Origin: Ignavibacteria bacterium
GTDB lineage: Bacteria; Bacteroidota; Ignavibacteria; OLB7
Direction: 5' to 3'
Assembly (NCBI GenBank): GCA_020635205.1
Contig: JACKAE010000002.1
Location: forward strand, 248,001-312,000
DNA length: 64,000 nucleotides
Shown here: positions 17,678-26,677 of the stretch, in pieces
Layout of the letters: each line of letters starts with the position of its first letter
Position numbering within the stretch: position 1 is the first letter of the stretch
Position numbers and translations under genes: made by a program
Notes under the pieces: model-generated
Database searches by the model: none
The model's input: only the letters and a program-made list of their open reading frames with translations
Told to the model about the DNA's origin: nothing

Positions 17678-18151
17678 ATGACAATTCTACGAAGTCTCCT
17701 TGCTCTTCTTCTGCTCACCAGTTTAGTTGCCTGTAGCGATGATAATCCTACAGATGATGGGAGCACTGATGATCCAAATAACAGCACGGAATACAAGAAT
17801 GAAGCGACGGCAAAGATCAACGGCACTGATTGGACAGCAACGAACATTATTGCCACACGAAACGATGCGGGGGGAGTTACTGCCATTACTTTCACGGCAT
17901 TCGGAGCGAACGATTCGCGCATCAGTTTTGGAATGGCCTTTGGCTCAGTAAAAGAACACACTATTGATGGCCAAGTTGTGCAAGCAGACTTTAAGTACGA
18001 GGGGAAGAGTTATGGTGAAGGGGAGAGTGGCACAATTACGATAACGAACCTGACATCGACTGGAATGCGTGGAACGTTCACGATTAACGCGAACACAACA
18101 GGTGGCGAATCGGGCACGGCAACTGGAAGTTTCGATGTAAAGCTCAATTAG
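17678..18151 (+). CDS. Small lipoprotein, DUF6252-like family (copy 1)
   Basis: 157 residues with a lipoprotein signal (hydrophobic stretch then LVAC-S, Cys about 20), an Asp/Thr/Asn-rich spacer, and a beta-rich domain beginning ATAKINGTDWTAT and ending GSFDVKLN, with GTITITNLTSTGMRGTF in the middle. The same pattern (KxxG..W.A, G.I.I.ELTSTG..GSF, G.F.V.F) recurs at 21236 and 44543 in this window. Such proteins are common in Bacteroidota; their role is unknown. The ATG at 17678 directly starts the signal; the frame's earlier codon at 17621 is rejected. Confidence 0.7.
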   Translation: MTILRSLLALLLLTSLVACSDDNPTDDGSTDDPNNSTEYKNEATAKINGTDWTATNIIATRNDAGGVTAITFTAFGANDSRISFGMAFGSVKEHTIDGQVVQADFKYEGKSYGEGESGTITITNLTSTGMRGTFTINANTTGGESGTATGSFDVKLN

Positions 18152-18242
18152 TCAGATTAGATGGGGGAGAGTCTACCGACCCTATGATCTATTCGATGTA
18201 ACCATGTCAACTGCAAGCTGCAGAACCTAACGAACCGAAAAT

Positions 18243-19535
18243 ATGATGATCTATCTACGCCACTACGTTTATGCTCTTATTCCTCTTCTGCTTCTGATGA
18301 CAAGTTGTGGTGGAGGTGACCCAACTGATCCTGGCAATGGTCCCCGTATCCGACCCGAAGTTGTTACATCGAACAGTGCTGGTGAGTTGAACACAACATT
18401 TGATGTGGAGTGGACTGACAACACAGTAGTTCTCGACGAGACTGCGGTGAGGGAAATTGAAGTAGATACGAACACGCAGACGTATTATCTGCCAGATAAT
18501 ATCTCTGAGGCAAAGAACTTGAAAGCAGGAGATGTCGTGGTCTTCACCGGTGTTACCTTCAGGAAGGTGAAGAGTGTGAGTGTGGAGGATGGAGACATTG
18601 CCATTGAGACCGAAGATGCGCTTCTGACAGATGCGATAAAAAACGGAAAAGTGGAGTGGGAGTTCAAACCCGATTTTGAGAGTGCACCGCCACCGGAGAT
18701 CACTATTGGGGACGAAATCATACCGGCTGGAAAGATGATCTACAACCCTGCCCGCTCGTTCGATTTCAAGCTCTCGAAGTATGATTTCTCGTTTGAAGTT
18801 GGATGTGAGAAGCCAGATCAGTTGAGCGTCTCAGTTACCGGGAAGGATCCAGCTGGATTGACAGAGTACAAAGTGACTGGTGAAGTCTCAGAGTTCACAG
18901 GGAAGGGATCGTTCCAGATCCTCGATCAAGAACTACAATCATTTGAGTATGTCATCAACGATGTAAATGCCACGTTAAGAAAAGAGATGACGGTTGGTTC
19001 CGACATCCTCTCGACACCTGAGCTTCCGGTCACTCTCTTCCAATTTCCTTTCTTAGTGGGCCCTCTCCCAATGAAGCTGAAGTTCCCCTTGGTGTTTGCT
19101 GCGGCAATGCAGTTGCCGTTGGGGGGGAAGGTGACAATTGGAACCACCACTGACTATGAAGTGGACATCGGTTATCGGTTCACACCTCCAGACAAGTTCA
19201 ACCTGATATTCAACAAGAAGTTTGTTAGTCAGGAGGCAGACTCGATTCGTATTGTGCCTAACGCAGCCGGCTTTGCTGAGTATGCCATTGCCTTCCCTCG
19301 GGTAGAGTGGTCCTTCCTCGGGTACGACAAGATTGCTTACTACATTCAACTTGCCTACCTGTTGCGAGGAAGCTATTCGCAGAACGACCTCGCCGGAAAC
19401 ACCTGCGAGCAGGGTGTCCGCACCTTTGCCGGTGTCGGCGGTTTCTTCCTGAATCTGTTTGACGTGATAGAGCGTGGCTGGGATGTCCAGTTGTTTGTGA
19501 TTGACGATGTCTTCTATGAGGAGGGATGTGATTGA
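18243..19535 (+). CDS. Lipoprotein of unknown function
   Basis: 430 residues. Signal peptide with lipobox LMTSC (Cys about 22), then a Gly/Asp/Pro spacer (GGGDPTDPG) and a long beta-rich domain with no motif I recognise. Several segments are alternating hydrophobic (LPVTLFQFPFLVG, MKLKFPLVFAAAMQLPLGGKVTIG), suggesting membrane-facing strands or a lipid-binding fold. It follows the DUF6252-like lipoprotein on the same strand after 91 nt. Cys residues near 188, 399 and 429 could form a disulfide. Confidence 0.55.
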   Translation: MMIYLRHYVYALIPLLLLMTSCGGGDPTDPGNGPRIRPEVVTSNSAGELNTTFDVEWTDNTVVLDETAVREIEVDTNTQTYYLPDNISEAKNLKAGDVVVFTGVTFRKVKSVSVEDGDIAIETEDALLTDAIKNGKVEWEFKPDFESAPPPEITIGDEIIPAGKMIYNPARSFDFKLSKYDFSFEVGCEKPDQLSVSVTGKDPAGLTEYKVTGEVSEFTGKGSFQILDQELQSFEYVINDVNATLRKEMTVGSDILSTPELPVTLFQFPFLVGPLPMKLKFPLVFAAAMQLPLGGKVTIGTTTDYEVDIGYRFTPPDKFNLIFNKKFVSQEADSIRIVPNAAGFAEYAIAFPRVEWSFLGYDKIAYYIQLAYLLRGSYSQNDLAGNTCEQGVRTFAGVGGFFLNLFDVIERGWDVQLFVIDDVFYEEGCD

Positions 19536-19684
19536 TCTGGGTTGTCTCGTGTATCAAATTCCGGGACAACCGGAATGATTGCCGTGCAAGCGTCTGGTGG
19601 TCGGTACAAGAGGTGAAAGTCAGAAGAGAAGGGAGAAGATAGATTGTGGAGAGTGCGCTCTGTTTGCCGAACCTAACGTAGAAG

Positions 19685-21067
19685 CTACCGAGACCTCATC
19701 CTCCGCAATAACTCCCCATACTGTGCAGCCGCACCTTTCTGGAATGCTTCGTATTTCTTTTCCAGAATTCGAGTGATTGGTTTGCCAGTGATTCGCTCGT
19801 CGATGAAGGCGAGGACAAGTTTGAAAAACCAAGGATAGAAGTCGGAGGTTTTCAGGTAGTACCCTTTGGAGCGAAGATATTTGGTGTGGGCTGGTGCAAG
19901 AGCTTCTACTGCCGAGTTGTCCCCCTTCAACGCAAACCATGCTGTCTGTAAGATGCGGCACTCGATTTCGTACTGCACGTAGAAGCGTTTTTGGTTCAGT
20001 TCAAAAGCTAAGTCGATGTAGCGGCCTGCTTCGCTGAACTCTTCTCTGTAGAGAGAGAGCTTGGCCCAGAGAAGTGCTGCCCCCTTTGCCTTCCCAATGT
20101 CGGGCGTGTTAAGGCTGATCGATTCGAACTGTTCCAGATTCTTCTCGACAGTAGCATAATCTCCGGTAATCAGGCAGAGTTGCAAATACTTCATCCGGTG
20201 GTAATTCTGCCGTGCCAGCTCCTCAGGATGTTGCGTGAATATATCCTGGTAAGCCTGCCACGCAGCCCGGTGATTCTCCCCAAAAAAGTACTCATGCTCT
20301 GCGAGAATCAATTTTGTTGCTATCTCTTCTTGTGGCGGAATCTGTTCTGGATACTTCCGGCAGAGTTGTAGTGCTTCGTTCAGGACGGCTGCGCGGTGCG
20401 GAATGTCGTAGTTGATCTGCGCCCGAAAGATTGCCCAATTTCGGTTCAACCGAAACCGTGCCAACGGATAGGTATCGGGATCAATCATTCGGTCGAGCTT
20501 CTCCAGCTCAGTTAACAGTTTTCTCTCTACCTTTTCGTTGACTTCTCCTGCGGCAACGCGCCAGATTCTCATCCCTAACAGACAGGCTTGCGTATAGTAC
20601 TTCGTGCCATCTCCCGGATCTAAGCGGTTAAGGATTGCAGCAATTCGCTTTGCCAGTACGGGATTGTAGAGAATGCTGAAACGAGTGTGAAGCAGGTTGA
20701 ACACCTTGCGATAGAATTCACGCTTCTCTCTTTTCGGTCGCTTACCAATCTCTTTCTCTTGCCGCTGTAGTTCTCTCGTAAAGTTAGAAGCAAGCGATCT
20801 CAGGTGGAGGTCAGTTAGTAGAGGGATGCCTCTCTCTGGAACAATTGCTTCGTAGGCTTTGTGCAGCAGAATCGAGCATGTTTTGTCGAACATCGAACTG
20901 CTCATCTCAAGGTGATGGCACGCCTCCTCCTTCGTTGGATTATTCTCAGGGCGCATAGTCGAAAGAAGGTCGAGCACCTCTCGTTCCCGTTCGGTTAGGT
21001 CGATCTCATCAAGGAGTTCTTCTTCCTCAGCCTTAAGTGTTTTTAGGTATGCGAAGAGGTTATTCAT
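19685..21067 (-). CDS. All-helical TPR-like protein of unknown function
   Basis: 460 residues, nearly all alpha-helical. The first 90 contain LTEREREVLDLLSTMRPENNPTKEEAC, which resembles a helix-turn-helix start, followed by helical pairs of about 35-40 residues with TPR-like spacing (HRAAVLNEALQLCRKYP; EHEYFFGENHRAAWQAYQDIFTQHP; ALLWAKLSLYREEFSEAGRYIDLAFELNQ). It may be a scaffold or regulator. The frame opens at 21217, but ATG at 21067 begins the helical part and leaves room for the promoter of the divergent lipoprotein gene at 21236. I do not recognise the family. Confidence 0.55.
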   Translation of the reverse strand: MNNLFAYLKTLKAEEEELLDEIDLTEREREVLDLLSTMRPENNPTKEEACHHLEMSSSMFDKTCSILLHKAYEAIVPERGIPLLTDLHLRSLASNFTRELQRQEKEIGKRPKREKREFYRKVFNLLHTRFSILYNPVLAKRIAAILNRLDPGDGTKYYTQACLLGMRIWRVAAGEVNEKVERKLLTELEKLDRMIDPDTYPLARFRLNRNWAIFRAQINYDIPHRAAVLNEALQLCRKYPEQIPPQEEIATKLILAEHEYFFGENHRAAWQAYQDIFTQHPEELARQNYHRMKYLQLCLITGDYATVEKNLEQFESISLNTPDIGKAKGAALLWAKLSLYREEFSEAGRYIDLAFELNQKRFYVQYEIECRILQTAWFALKGDNSAVEALAPAHTKYLRSKGYYLKTSDFYPWFFKLVLAFIDERITGKPITRILEKKYEAFQKGAAAQYGELLRRMRSR

Positions 21068-21235
21068 TCTATCTTCTAAATCTATAATGCTTTCGCTGAC
21101 GCTGAGAGCATCCTCTTGTGACGGTAAGAATATCGTAAAACCGGACTTTCCCGCACTTCTCTCTCTCCAGATATTACATCTGGTCGAACAACCCGACTGT
21201 AAAGTATCACGTTCCATTTATCAGGGAGATCCCAC

Positions 21236-21724
21236 ATGGTGAACCGTATTATTGTAAGTGCACTCTTGTTTGCAACGACACTTTTTTTTGTTGCCTGTAG
21301 TGACGACCCAACCTCATCTACACCGAACGGCTCGATGACGGCGAAAGTAGATGGCGATGCGTGGGGAGCTACATCGTTAAGTGCCCAGAACGTTGCAGGA
21401 AATCTTATCATCGTTGGCTCGCAGATCGACATAGCTGGAGGGGAAACCAAACAGATAAACATGACCGTATCGAATGCTGCGGTTGGCGAATATCAGCTTG
21501 GGGGAATTAACAGTGCTACCGGAAGAACTATCACCTATGCTGAGGGAGCAAGTGTTGCTTCGTTGAAATCCTATTCTTCTATCAGCGGTACGATCAAGAT
21601 CGACGAGTTGACTTCCACAGGTGCGAAGGGATCGTTTACCACAACGGTAGAACATAATCAGTCAGGCCAGAATGACGGAACCAAGCACGAGATAACGGAA
21701 GGGAAATTCAACGTTACGTTCTGA
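21236..21724 (+). CDS. Small lipoprotein, DUF6252-like family (copy 2)
   Basis: 162 residues: lipoprotein signal (FVAC-S, Cys about 21), short Ser/Thr/Pro spacer, then MTAKVDGDAWGAT, a middle VGEYQLGGINSATGR, ISGTIKIDELTSTGAKGSF and a final GKFNVTF. The layout is the same as the lipoprotein at 17678. A GGGAG ribosome-binding sequence is centred 10 nt before the ATG. A 10-bp hairpin (21782-21813) without a T-run follows the gene. Confidence 0.7.
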   Translation: MVNRIIVSALLFATTLFFVACSDDPTSSTPNGSMTAKVDGDAWGATSLSAQNVAGNLIIVGSQIDIAGGETKQINMTVSNAAVGEYQLGGINSATGRTITYAEGASVASLKSYSSISGTIKIDELTSTGAKGSFTTTVEHNQSGQNDGTKHEITEGKFNVTF

Positions 21725-21781
21725 ACGACTATGTGCCGGTCTACCGAACTGGTTGATCGGGTATATTACTGTGAAGAGACT

Positions 21782-21813
21782 GTGGGGATATCTGCTTTTG
21801 CTGATGTCCCCAC
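21782..21813 (+). terminator. Hairpin after lipoprotein gene, before ankyrin gene
   Basis: GTGGGGATAT (21782-21791) pairs with ATGTCCCCAC (21804-21813), one G-U pair. No T-run follows, so it is a weak terminator or a leader hairpin of the next gene. Confidence 0.35.
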
Positions 21814-21846
21814 GACATACACCAAACATTTCAACAACAAATTTGA

Positions 21847-23610
21847 ATGCTGAACTATCGGAGCCTGCTGGCTATTCTATTCATCGCACTTTTCTACGGA
21901 AACCAATTATCGTTTGCGCAAACTTCCGATACGCTCCTTGCAGTTGCTGCGCGTGAGGGCGACCTCGAAACGGTAGAGCGTCTGCTGGCTGAGGGGTACG
22001 ATCCTGATGTCAGCCTTGATGAGTGGACGCCACTAATGTTAGCTGCGATGAATCAAGAACTGGAGATTGCCCGCGCTCTGATTGAAGCCGGAGCAAATGT
22101 GAATGCCCTGAGCACCGAGTATGGCTCGGCTCTGGCCGTTGCTGCAATGACTCCGCTATACTCAGAGGAGAACGAAACAGCGATTGCACGACTTCTTGTG
22201 GAGAGTGGGACTGATGTAGATGGGACGAATGGCTCGAGTATGACACCACTAATGTTTGCTGCGCGTGAAGGGAAAAAAGAGACCGTACTCTTTTTAATTG
22301 AGGCCGGTGCAGATGTAAACTGGCAGGATGTTCGCGGTTGGTCACCACTGAAATTTGCAGTGCAGTCGGGTCTCCCGGACCTTGTCTCGATAATGTTAGA
22401 GGCGGGTGCTGACCCAAACGTTATGGAAGAGTACCCGTTCCGTACTCCGTTGCACGATGCTGTCCGTCTCGGCATACCGGAAGTTGTCTCGTTGTTGTTG
22501 GATGCAGGGAGCGAGCCAAACGGGTTATATGATGGAGGAGAGACTCTTCCCCCAATCTTTAGTGCTATTACCGAAGAGAGGGCATCGATACTTGGTCTTC
22601 TGCTTGATGCTGGAGCTAATCCAAACTATCCCGACGACGGTTATCTCGATGAGTCAGAGGATGAGTACAAGATTCGGACACCTCTCGACTGGGCGAGAAA
22701 GTTGAACAGCGTTGAGATGGAGCAGATGCTTCTAAAAGCAGGTGCTATGCTACAGAGTGAGCTTGATGATGCGTTAGTAGAGATGTACGGTGCGATACTG
22801 GATGGAGATAGCCAGACTTTTGCCGATGTGATGGAGAGGGGAGTTGATCCACGAATCCCTGCTCCCACAGTGGAGGGGAATGTTGCGTTACTTGAGGTGG
22901 CTGCCGCGCGATGTAGAGCTGATATTGTGGGAATCATTCTCGACAATTGGGAGATAAACCAGTATCGTCTTGAGACTGCCTATCAAGCGTCCCACTGCCC
23001 TGAAGAGGAAGGGGTTCTCGACGTTCTGATTGAAAAACGACCGGGAGCAATGCTCTTTACCGCGATTGCTACAGATGATCCTGATCTTCTTCAAGTTATT
23101 CTCTCGTTAACAGAAGGGACTGCAAGCTACCGCGATTCCAAAGGGCTGACGGTGCTCTATGCTGCGGCTGAGGCAGGCAACCCTGAGATGGTACGGATGT
23201 TACTTGAGGCTGGAGCAGAGATAACCGACATGAGTGGTTGGGGGGAGACGGCAATCTTCGGAGCAATCAGGCAAGGGTATACTGAAATTGTCTCGATGTT
23301 TCTCGAAGCAGAGCCTGCGCTGGTCGAGATGCCAAACCGATCTGATATGACTCCCCTGAATGCCGCAGCGCGATCAGGGGAACTGGAGTCACTCCGTCTG
23401 TTAATTGAAGCCGGGGCTGACATTGAATATACCGACCAGTGGGGCTGGACTCCACTGCACAACGCTGCGTGGATGGGGAATGCAGATTGTGTGAAGCTGT
23501 TGCTCGAAGCTGGGGCAGATCGTGAAGCACATGTCCCTACTGGAGAAAGTGCCCTCGAGCTTGCCGACATTGCGGGTAATCCTGAGGTCGTGGCAATTCT
23601 GAAACGATAG
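21847..23610 (+). CDS. Secreted ankyrin-repeat protein
   Basis: 587 residues: signal peptide (to about SFAQ, residue 25) and then some 16-17 ankyrin repeats spanning the rest (typical units: TPLMFAAREGKKETVLFLIE and TPLHNAAWMGNADCVKLLLE; C-terminal cap SALELADIAGNPEVVAILKR). Repeats 9-12 (about 305-420) are degenerate. Export suggests a periplasmic or surface binding scaffold; secreted ankyrin proteins of free-living bacteria have been linked to stress tolerance (for example catalase partners), but nothing in the context shows the partner here. A strong terminator follows directly after the stop. Confidence 0.88.
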   Translation: MLNYRSLLAILFIALFYGNQLSFAQTSDTLLAVAAREGDLETVERLLAEGYDPDVSLDEWTPLMLAAMNQELEIARALIEAGANVNALSTEYGSALAVAAMTPLYSEENETAIARLLVESGTDVDGTNGSSMTPLMFAAREGKKETVLFLIEAGADVNWQDVRGWSPLKFAVQSGLPDLVSIMLEAGADPNVMEEYPFRTPLHDAVRLGIPEVVSLLLDAGSEPNGLYDGGETLPPIFSAITEERASILGLLLDAGANPNYPDDGYLDESEDEYKIRTPLDWARKLNSVEMEQMLLKAGAMLQSELDDALVEMYGAILDGDSQTFADVMERGVDPRIPAPTVEGNVALLEVAAARCRADIVGIILDNWEINQYRLETAYQASHCPEEEGVLDVLIEKRPGAMLFTAIATDDPDLLQVILSLTEGTASYRDSKGLTVLYAAAEAGNPEMVRMLLEAGAEITDMSGWGETAIFGAIRQGYTEIVSMFLEAEPALVEMPNRSDMTPLNAAARSGELESLRLLIEAGADIEYTDQWGWTPLHNAAWMGNADCVKLLLEAGADREAHVPTGESALELADIAGNPEVVAILKR

Positions 23611-23647
23611 TAGTCGTGACATCGGTTCCAATGTCACGACTACTTTT
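23610..23647 (+). terminator. Intrinsic terminator of the ankyrin gene
   Basis: A 13-bp perfect stem, GTAGTCGTGACAT (23610-23622) with ATGTCACGACTAC (23631-23643), is followed by TTTT. It starts at the last base of the stop codon. Confidence 0.85.
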
Positions 23648-23662
23648 CTCATCAGAGTATGT

Positions 23663-23942
23663 TAGAGCGTGTTGACAATTGACAATGCGCTGATCGCTCT
23701 ACCCTCGATGGAGGATTGCTCCTCTGGAGCTACGCTCTCGCTTGGCTCCCGTTGCCCGGAGCTTCCGCTCCAGGCTACCAACGGTTCGCCGCGCCGCGGC
23801 TCTTCGGTGATGATTTTGTAACGTCGCGGAGCGACTGCCGGTTGATAGCCTCGTACGTGAGCGCGAGGAATCCGACGATACTTCTGCCGTGGAACACCAG
23901 CGGTGCGTCCCTTCTGGGAATTGGGATTGTCAACACGCTCTA
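23663..23942. mobile_element. Probable MITE (non-autonomous element with perfect terminal inverted repeats and TA flanks)
   Basis: TAGAGCGTGTTGACAAT at 23663-23679 is repeated exactly in inverted orientation at 23926-23942. Taking the outer TA on both sides as a target duplication gives a 276-bp element (23665-23940) with 15-bp perfect terminal repeats, no gene inside, higher GC than its surroundings and strong internal palindromes (CGGAGC/GCTCC near 23758-23771 inside CCGTTG/CAACGG; GTCGC/GCGAC near 23823-23835). TA flanks are typical of IS630/Tc1-like transposition. The right end supplies the C of the CTA that reads as the TAG stop of the gene on the minus strand. No second copy is seen in the window. 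Confidence 0.7.
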
Positions 23943-25574
23943 GTTGAGGAGAACTTTTTTAACCAAGACATTCTCTTCGCTTTGACACCAAATTATGTAG
24001 CTGCCAGCAGGAAGAGAGGGGAGTGATAGTCTCGCCTCTTGTTTTCCAAGGGTTGCCGAAGATGTCTTGCTCTGTTGATTGTCTACTTGTTTTCCGAGCA
24101 TATTCAGAACGATGATGGAGACTTGATCGGTAGAGAAGGGGAGAGTAACAGTGACGTCCCGTCCTTGCACATCTACGTTTCCGAGAGCACTCTCTTCCCA
24201 TGCGTCATCTATTGATGAACTTATTGACGAACAGACTTCATTGAGCGAAAAGTCCAAACTACGTGCTGGAGAATTCGAGGTGAAATCAACAACGTTGGTT
24301 AACGGAATACGGATCGTCTCGTCAACCACTACCGGGCTATCAATAGTGAACGAGCGAGTTTCCACACGCTCAGAAAATTCTTGGGCTGAACAATTAGCAT
24401 TCCCACTACCGTTTACAACAACGATGTGGGATGTGTCGTTGATAATCCCGCCGATCACACCATAGTTGCCCCACTGAGTAGATGTTGTGTTGTATGGGAG
24501 ATATGTTCGAAGACTTGGCTTACTATACACTCGGGGCTGTTCTACTACTTTTCCTTTGTCATCAATTCTCATTGTCCAGAACCCTTGGAGTGGGTACTCT
24601 TTTTTGGAAGAATATCCTGAGATGCTTCCTCTCAGCTCAATAAGCTCAGTTGGTAGCTCACCACTCAAGCTGTCCAGAACCAAGTGGGCATCACTACTCT
24701 GGATCGCATACGGTGTCTGGTATTCTTCAGCCCAGAGAACCTTCCCTTCCAAACTATATTCTGCCGCTACGAAAGTGTTCGGTTGATTGGAAGTGAAAGT
24801 GAGCAGGAGATTCCCCGAAGGAAGGAGCATCATGTTTTGTAATCCCTCAATTGGAAGTCGTAAAGATTGCAGAACTGTTCCATCACCATCGATAACCACG
24901 CAGTGAGTTCCGGCAATCCCTTGTTGGGATGAGCAGATAACTACTGAACCATCTGTCAATCGTTCTACTTTGGGATTAGGAGTGTCACCAATGGTGCCTT
25001 GTGAATCCGTCCATTCGCCTGTGAGATAGCTTCCCCACACCATATTGCCAATCGAATCGAATGTTGCAATAAAGGGTTGTCGGTATCTCTCGGCGTTTTT
25101 TTTCCTGATATACTGTGTGCCAACAACGGTACAACCATTCTCCGGTGTTGGAAAGATTGCGAATACATTCACAAGGTAGTTGGTAGAGCCTTCAGGAAAA
25201 AGTCTACCCCAACGCATACTACCATCACTGTTAATGCGGGCAAGGAAACTCCCCTCTCCCCACCTATAATCTCCCCCCATAAACCAACCATTATCTCCCA
25301 TTGGGGTTAGGATATACGGGCGTAACTCAGGATATATTCCGACAGTCTCAGGTGACCCTATATCCGAGAGACGTGCAACAAAACCTTGAGGTAAGAAATC
25401 TTCTGTTTGCGTTCCAGCTATCAGCAGATGCTGATCTCCGGCTGCGGTGAAGGTCGTCATGGCGAAGCCTTCTGCCGATTCTAATTGTAGATCGTAGTGT
25501 CCAGCTGTCTGAGCCTGTGTTACTGTTGTGGTAATACATAACAGTAGAAGTAGATGCAAGGAGTAAGTTCTCAT
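23940..25574 (-). CDS. Secreted beta-propeller-like protein with type IX C-terminal sorting domain
   Basis: 544 residues: signal peptide (to about VTQAQ, residue 22), a body of repeated strands with G.G..G..L...D..G...W motifs (FLARINSDGSMRWGR; FIATFDSIGNMVWGS; YSLEGKVLWAEEY; FWTMRIDDKGKVVEQ) that suggests a beta-propeller, then a C-terminal domain of about 80 residues (ITVL.MLGK...LPAGSYIIW...VLVKKVLLN) typical of Por-secretion/type IX sorting signals. It is expected to be exported across the outer membrane and attached to the surface or released. Its stop codon lies at the junction with the probable MITE. Confidence 0.75.
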   Translation of the reverse strand: MRTYSLHLLLLLCITTTVTQAQTAGHYDLQLESAEGFAMTTFTAAGDQHLLIAGTQTEDFLPQGFVARLSDIGSPETVGIYPELRPYILTPMGDNGWFMGGDYRWGEGSFLARINSDGSMRWGRLFPEGSTNYLVNVFAIFPTPENGCTVVGTQYIRKKNAERYRQPFIATFDSIGNMVWGSYLTGEWTDSQGTIGDTPNPKVERLTDGSVVICSSQQGIAGTHCVVIDGDGTVLQSLRLPIEGLQNMMLLPSGNLLLTFTSNQPNTFVAAEYSLEGKVLWAEEYQTPYAIQSSDAHLVLDSLSGELPTELIELRGSISGYSSKKEYPLQGFWTMRIDDKGKVVEQPRVYSKPSLRTYLPYNTTSTQWGNYGVIGGIINDTSHIVVVNGSGNANCSAQEFSERVETRSFTIDSPVVVDETIRIPLTNVVDFTSNSPARSLDFSLNEVCSSISSSIDDAWEESALGNVDVQGRDVTVTLPFSTDQVSIIVLNMLGKQVDNQQSKTSSATLGKQEARLSLPSLPAGSYIIWCQSEENVLVKKVLLN

Positions 25575-25718
25575 AACTCATCGGATAAGTGGAGCCATTG
25601 TGATTACAACACAAGAGACCCTTCCGATGAGGGAACGTAACAGCGATTGCTTTTAGGTCGAAAAAAACGTGCTTACAGTTGCGACTTCTCTCTGAAACAT
25701 CCTCTTGCATTTCCTCTC

Positions 25719-25749
25719 TTGCACCTCACGCGACGTGAGGTCTTAACTT
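25719..25749 (+). promoter_or_regulatory. MerR-type promoter and operator, 19-bp spacer
   Basis: The perfect palindrome ACCTCACGCGACGTGAGGT (25723-25741) sits between a TTGCAC -35 (25719-25724) and a TAACTT -10 (25744-25749). The 19-bp spacer and an operator inside it are the hallmark of promoters controlled by MerR-family proteins; the gene downstream is one, so autoregulation is likely. Confidence 0.75.
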
Positions 25750-25816
25750 ATCTGCCGTTCGCGAACGATTTTATTTTTCAGAAACGAGAAGAACGAACTA
25801 TCTACGGAGATGACAG

Positions 25817-26557
25817 ATGAGTGAGCGAGGGGTTCGGGTTGGTCGATTGGCCGAGCAGACCGGACTTTCAATCCGGACGTTGCACTGGTATGATGAGATT
25901 GGCTTGCTGAAGCCTTCGGAGAGAACGGAATCAGGACACCGAATCTACAGTCGTGAGGATGTTGCTCGCTTGCAGCAAATTCTCTCGTTGCGCGATCTCG
26001 GTTTTGCCTTAGAAGAGATTGCCGAGTGTTTAGACGATCCTGCGTTCGATCACTACACGGTTGTTCGCATGCACCGGATACGGCTTCAGCGCGATCTCGA
26101 ACGAACGCAACAACTCTGTGCGCGATTAGCACGGCTCGAACACCAGTTGGAGCAGGGAGAGGTCGTCTCCAGTGAGGAGTTTATCCAAACAATCGAGAGT
26201 ATTATCATGACAGAAAAGTATTATACAAAGGAACAGCAGGACTATCTGAAGAGCAGGTACGAAGAAGTTGGCGAGGAGCGGATTTTGCAAGTACAGAAGG
26301 AGTGGGAGGAGTTGATTGCAGCCGCTCGGAGCGAAATGGAGAAGGGGAGTGATCCGATGAGTGAACCGGTGCTGGCGATTGCCAGAAAGTGGAATGGATT
26401 GGTTGACGAGTTTACGGGTGGAAACCCCGGCATCACTGCATCACTGAAACAGATGTACGATGAAGAAGGGTCGGAGAAGGCGAGCCGTGGGATGATGGAT
26501 CCGGCGATCTTCGAGTTTATGCGAGAGCCGTGTGAGCAGGTGCGGCGCGCTGGCTGA
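25817..26557 (+). CDS. MerR-family regulator with TipAS-type ligand-binding domain
   Basis: 246 residues. The N-terminal MerR HTH covers 8-75 (VGRLAEQTGLSIRTLHWYDE, KPSERTESGHRIYSREDVARLQQI), followed by a coiled-coil dimerisation helix (85-115) and a C-terminal helical domain (about 130-246: YYTKEQQDYLKSRY...W.EL....E...P.S.PV..IA.KWN.L...F.....) of the TipAS thiopeptide-binding family. Such proteins sense drugs or other hydrophobic compounds and activate resistance genes. No transporter or resistance gene is next to it; it may regulate only itself or distant genes. Confidence 0.9.
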   Translation: MSERGVRVGRLAEQTGLSIRTLHWYDEIGLLKPSERTESGHRIYSREDVARLQQILSLRDLGFALEEIAECLDDPAFDHYTVVRMHRIRLQRDLERTQQLCARLARLEHQLEQGEVVSSEEFIQTIESIIMTEKYYTKEQQDYLKSRYEEVGEERILQVQKEWEELIAAARSEMEKGSDPMSEPVLAIARKWNGLVDEFTGGNPGITASLKQMYDEEGSEKASRGMMDPAIFEFMREPCEQVRRAG

Positions 26558-26602
26558 AGTGGGAAGAGAGTTGATTGCCAAAGTTGTTCTGAAGAACAAT
26601 AA

Positions 26603-26654
26603 AACACCAAGAATGCGAAGAGCACCAAGAATCACTAAGACCTTGGTGCTCTTT
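26603..26654. terminator. Bidirectional terminator made from a degenerate repeat
   Basis: AAGAGCACCAAG (26618-26629) pairs with CTTGGTGCTCTT (26642-26653), followed by T; it separates the convergent MerR and argH genes. The sequence (ACACCAAGAATGCGAAGAGCACCAAG) resembles CACGAAG-type dispersed repeats seen in many environmental genomes. Confidence 0.75.
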
Positions 26655-26677
26655 CACCTTCTGGCAGCTTTTAAAGT

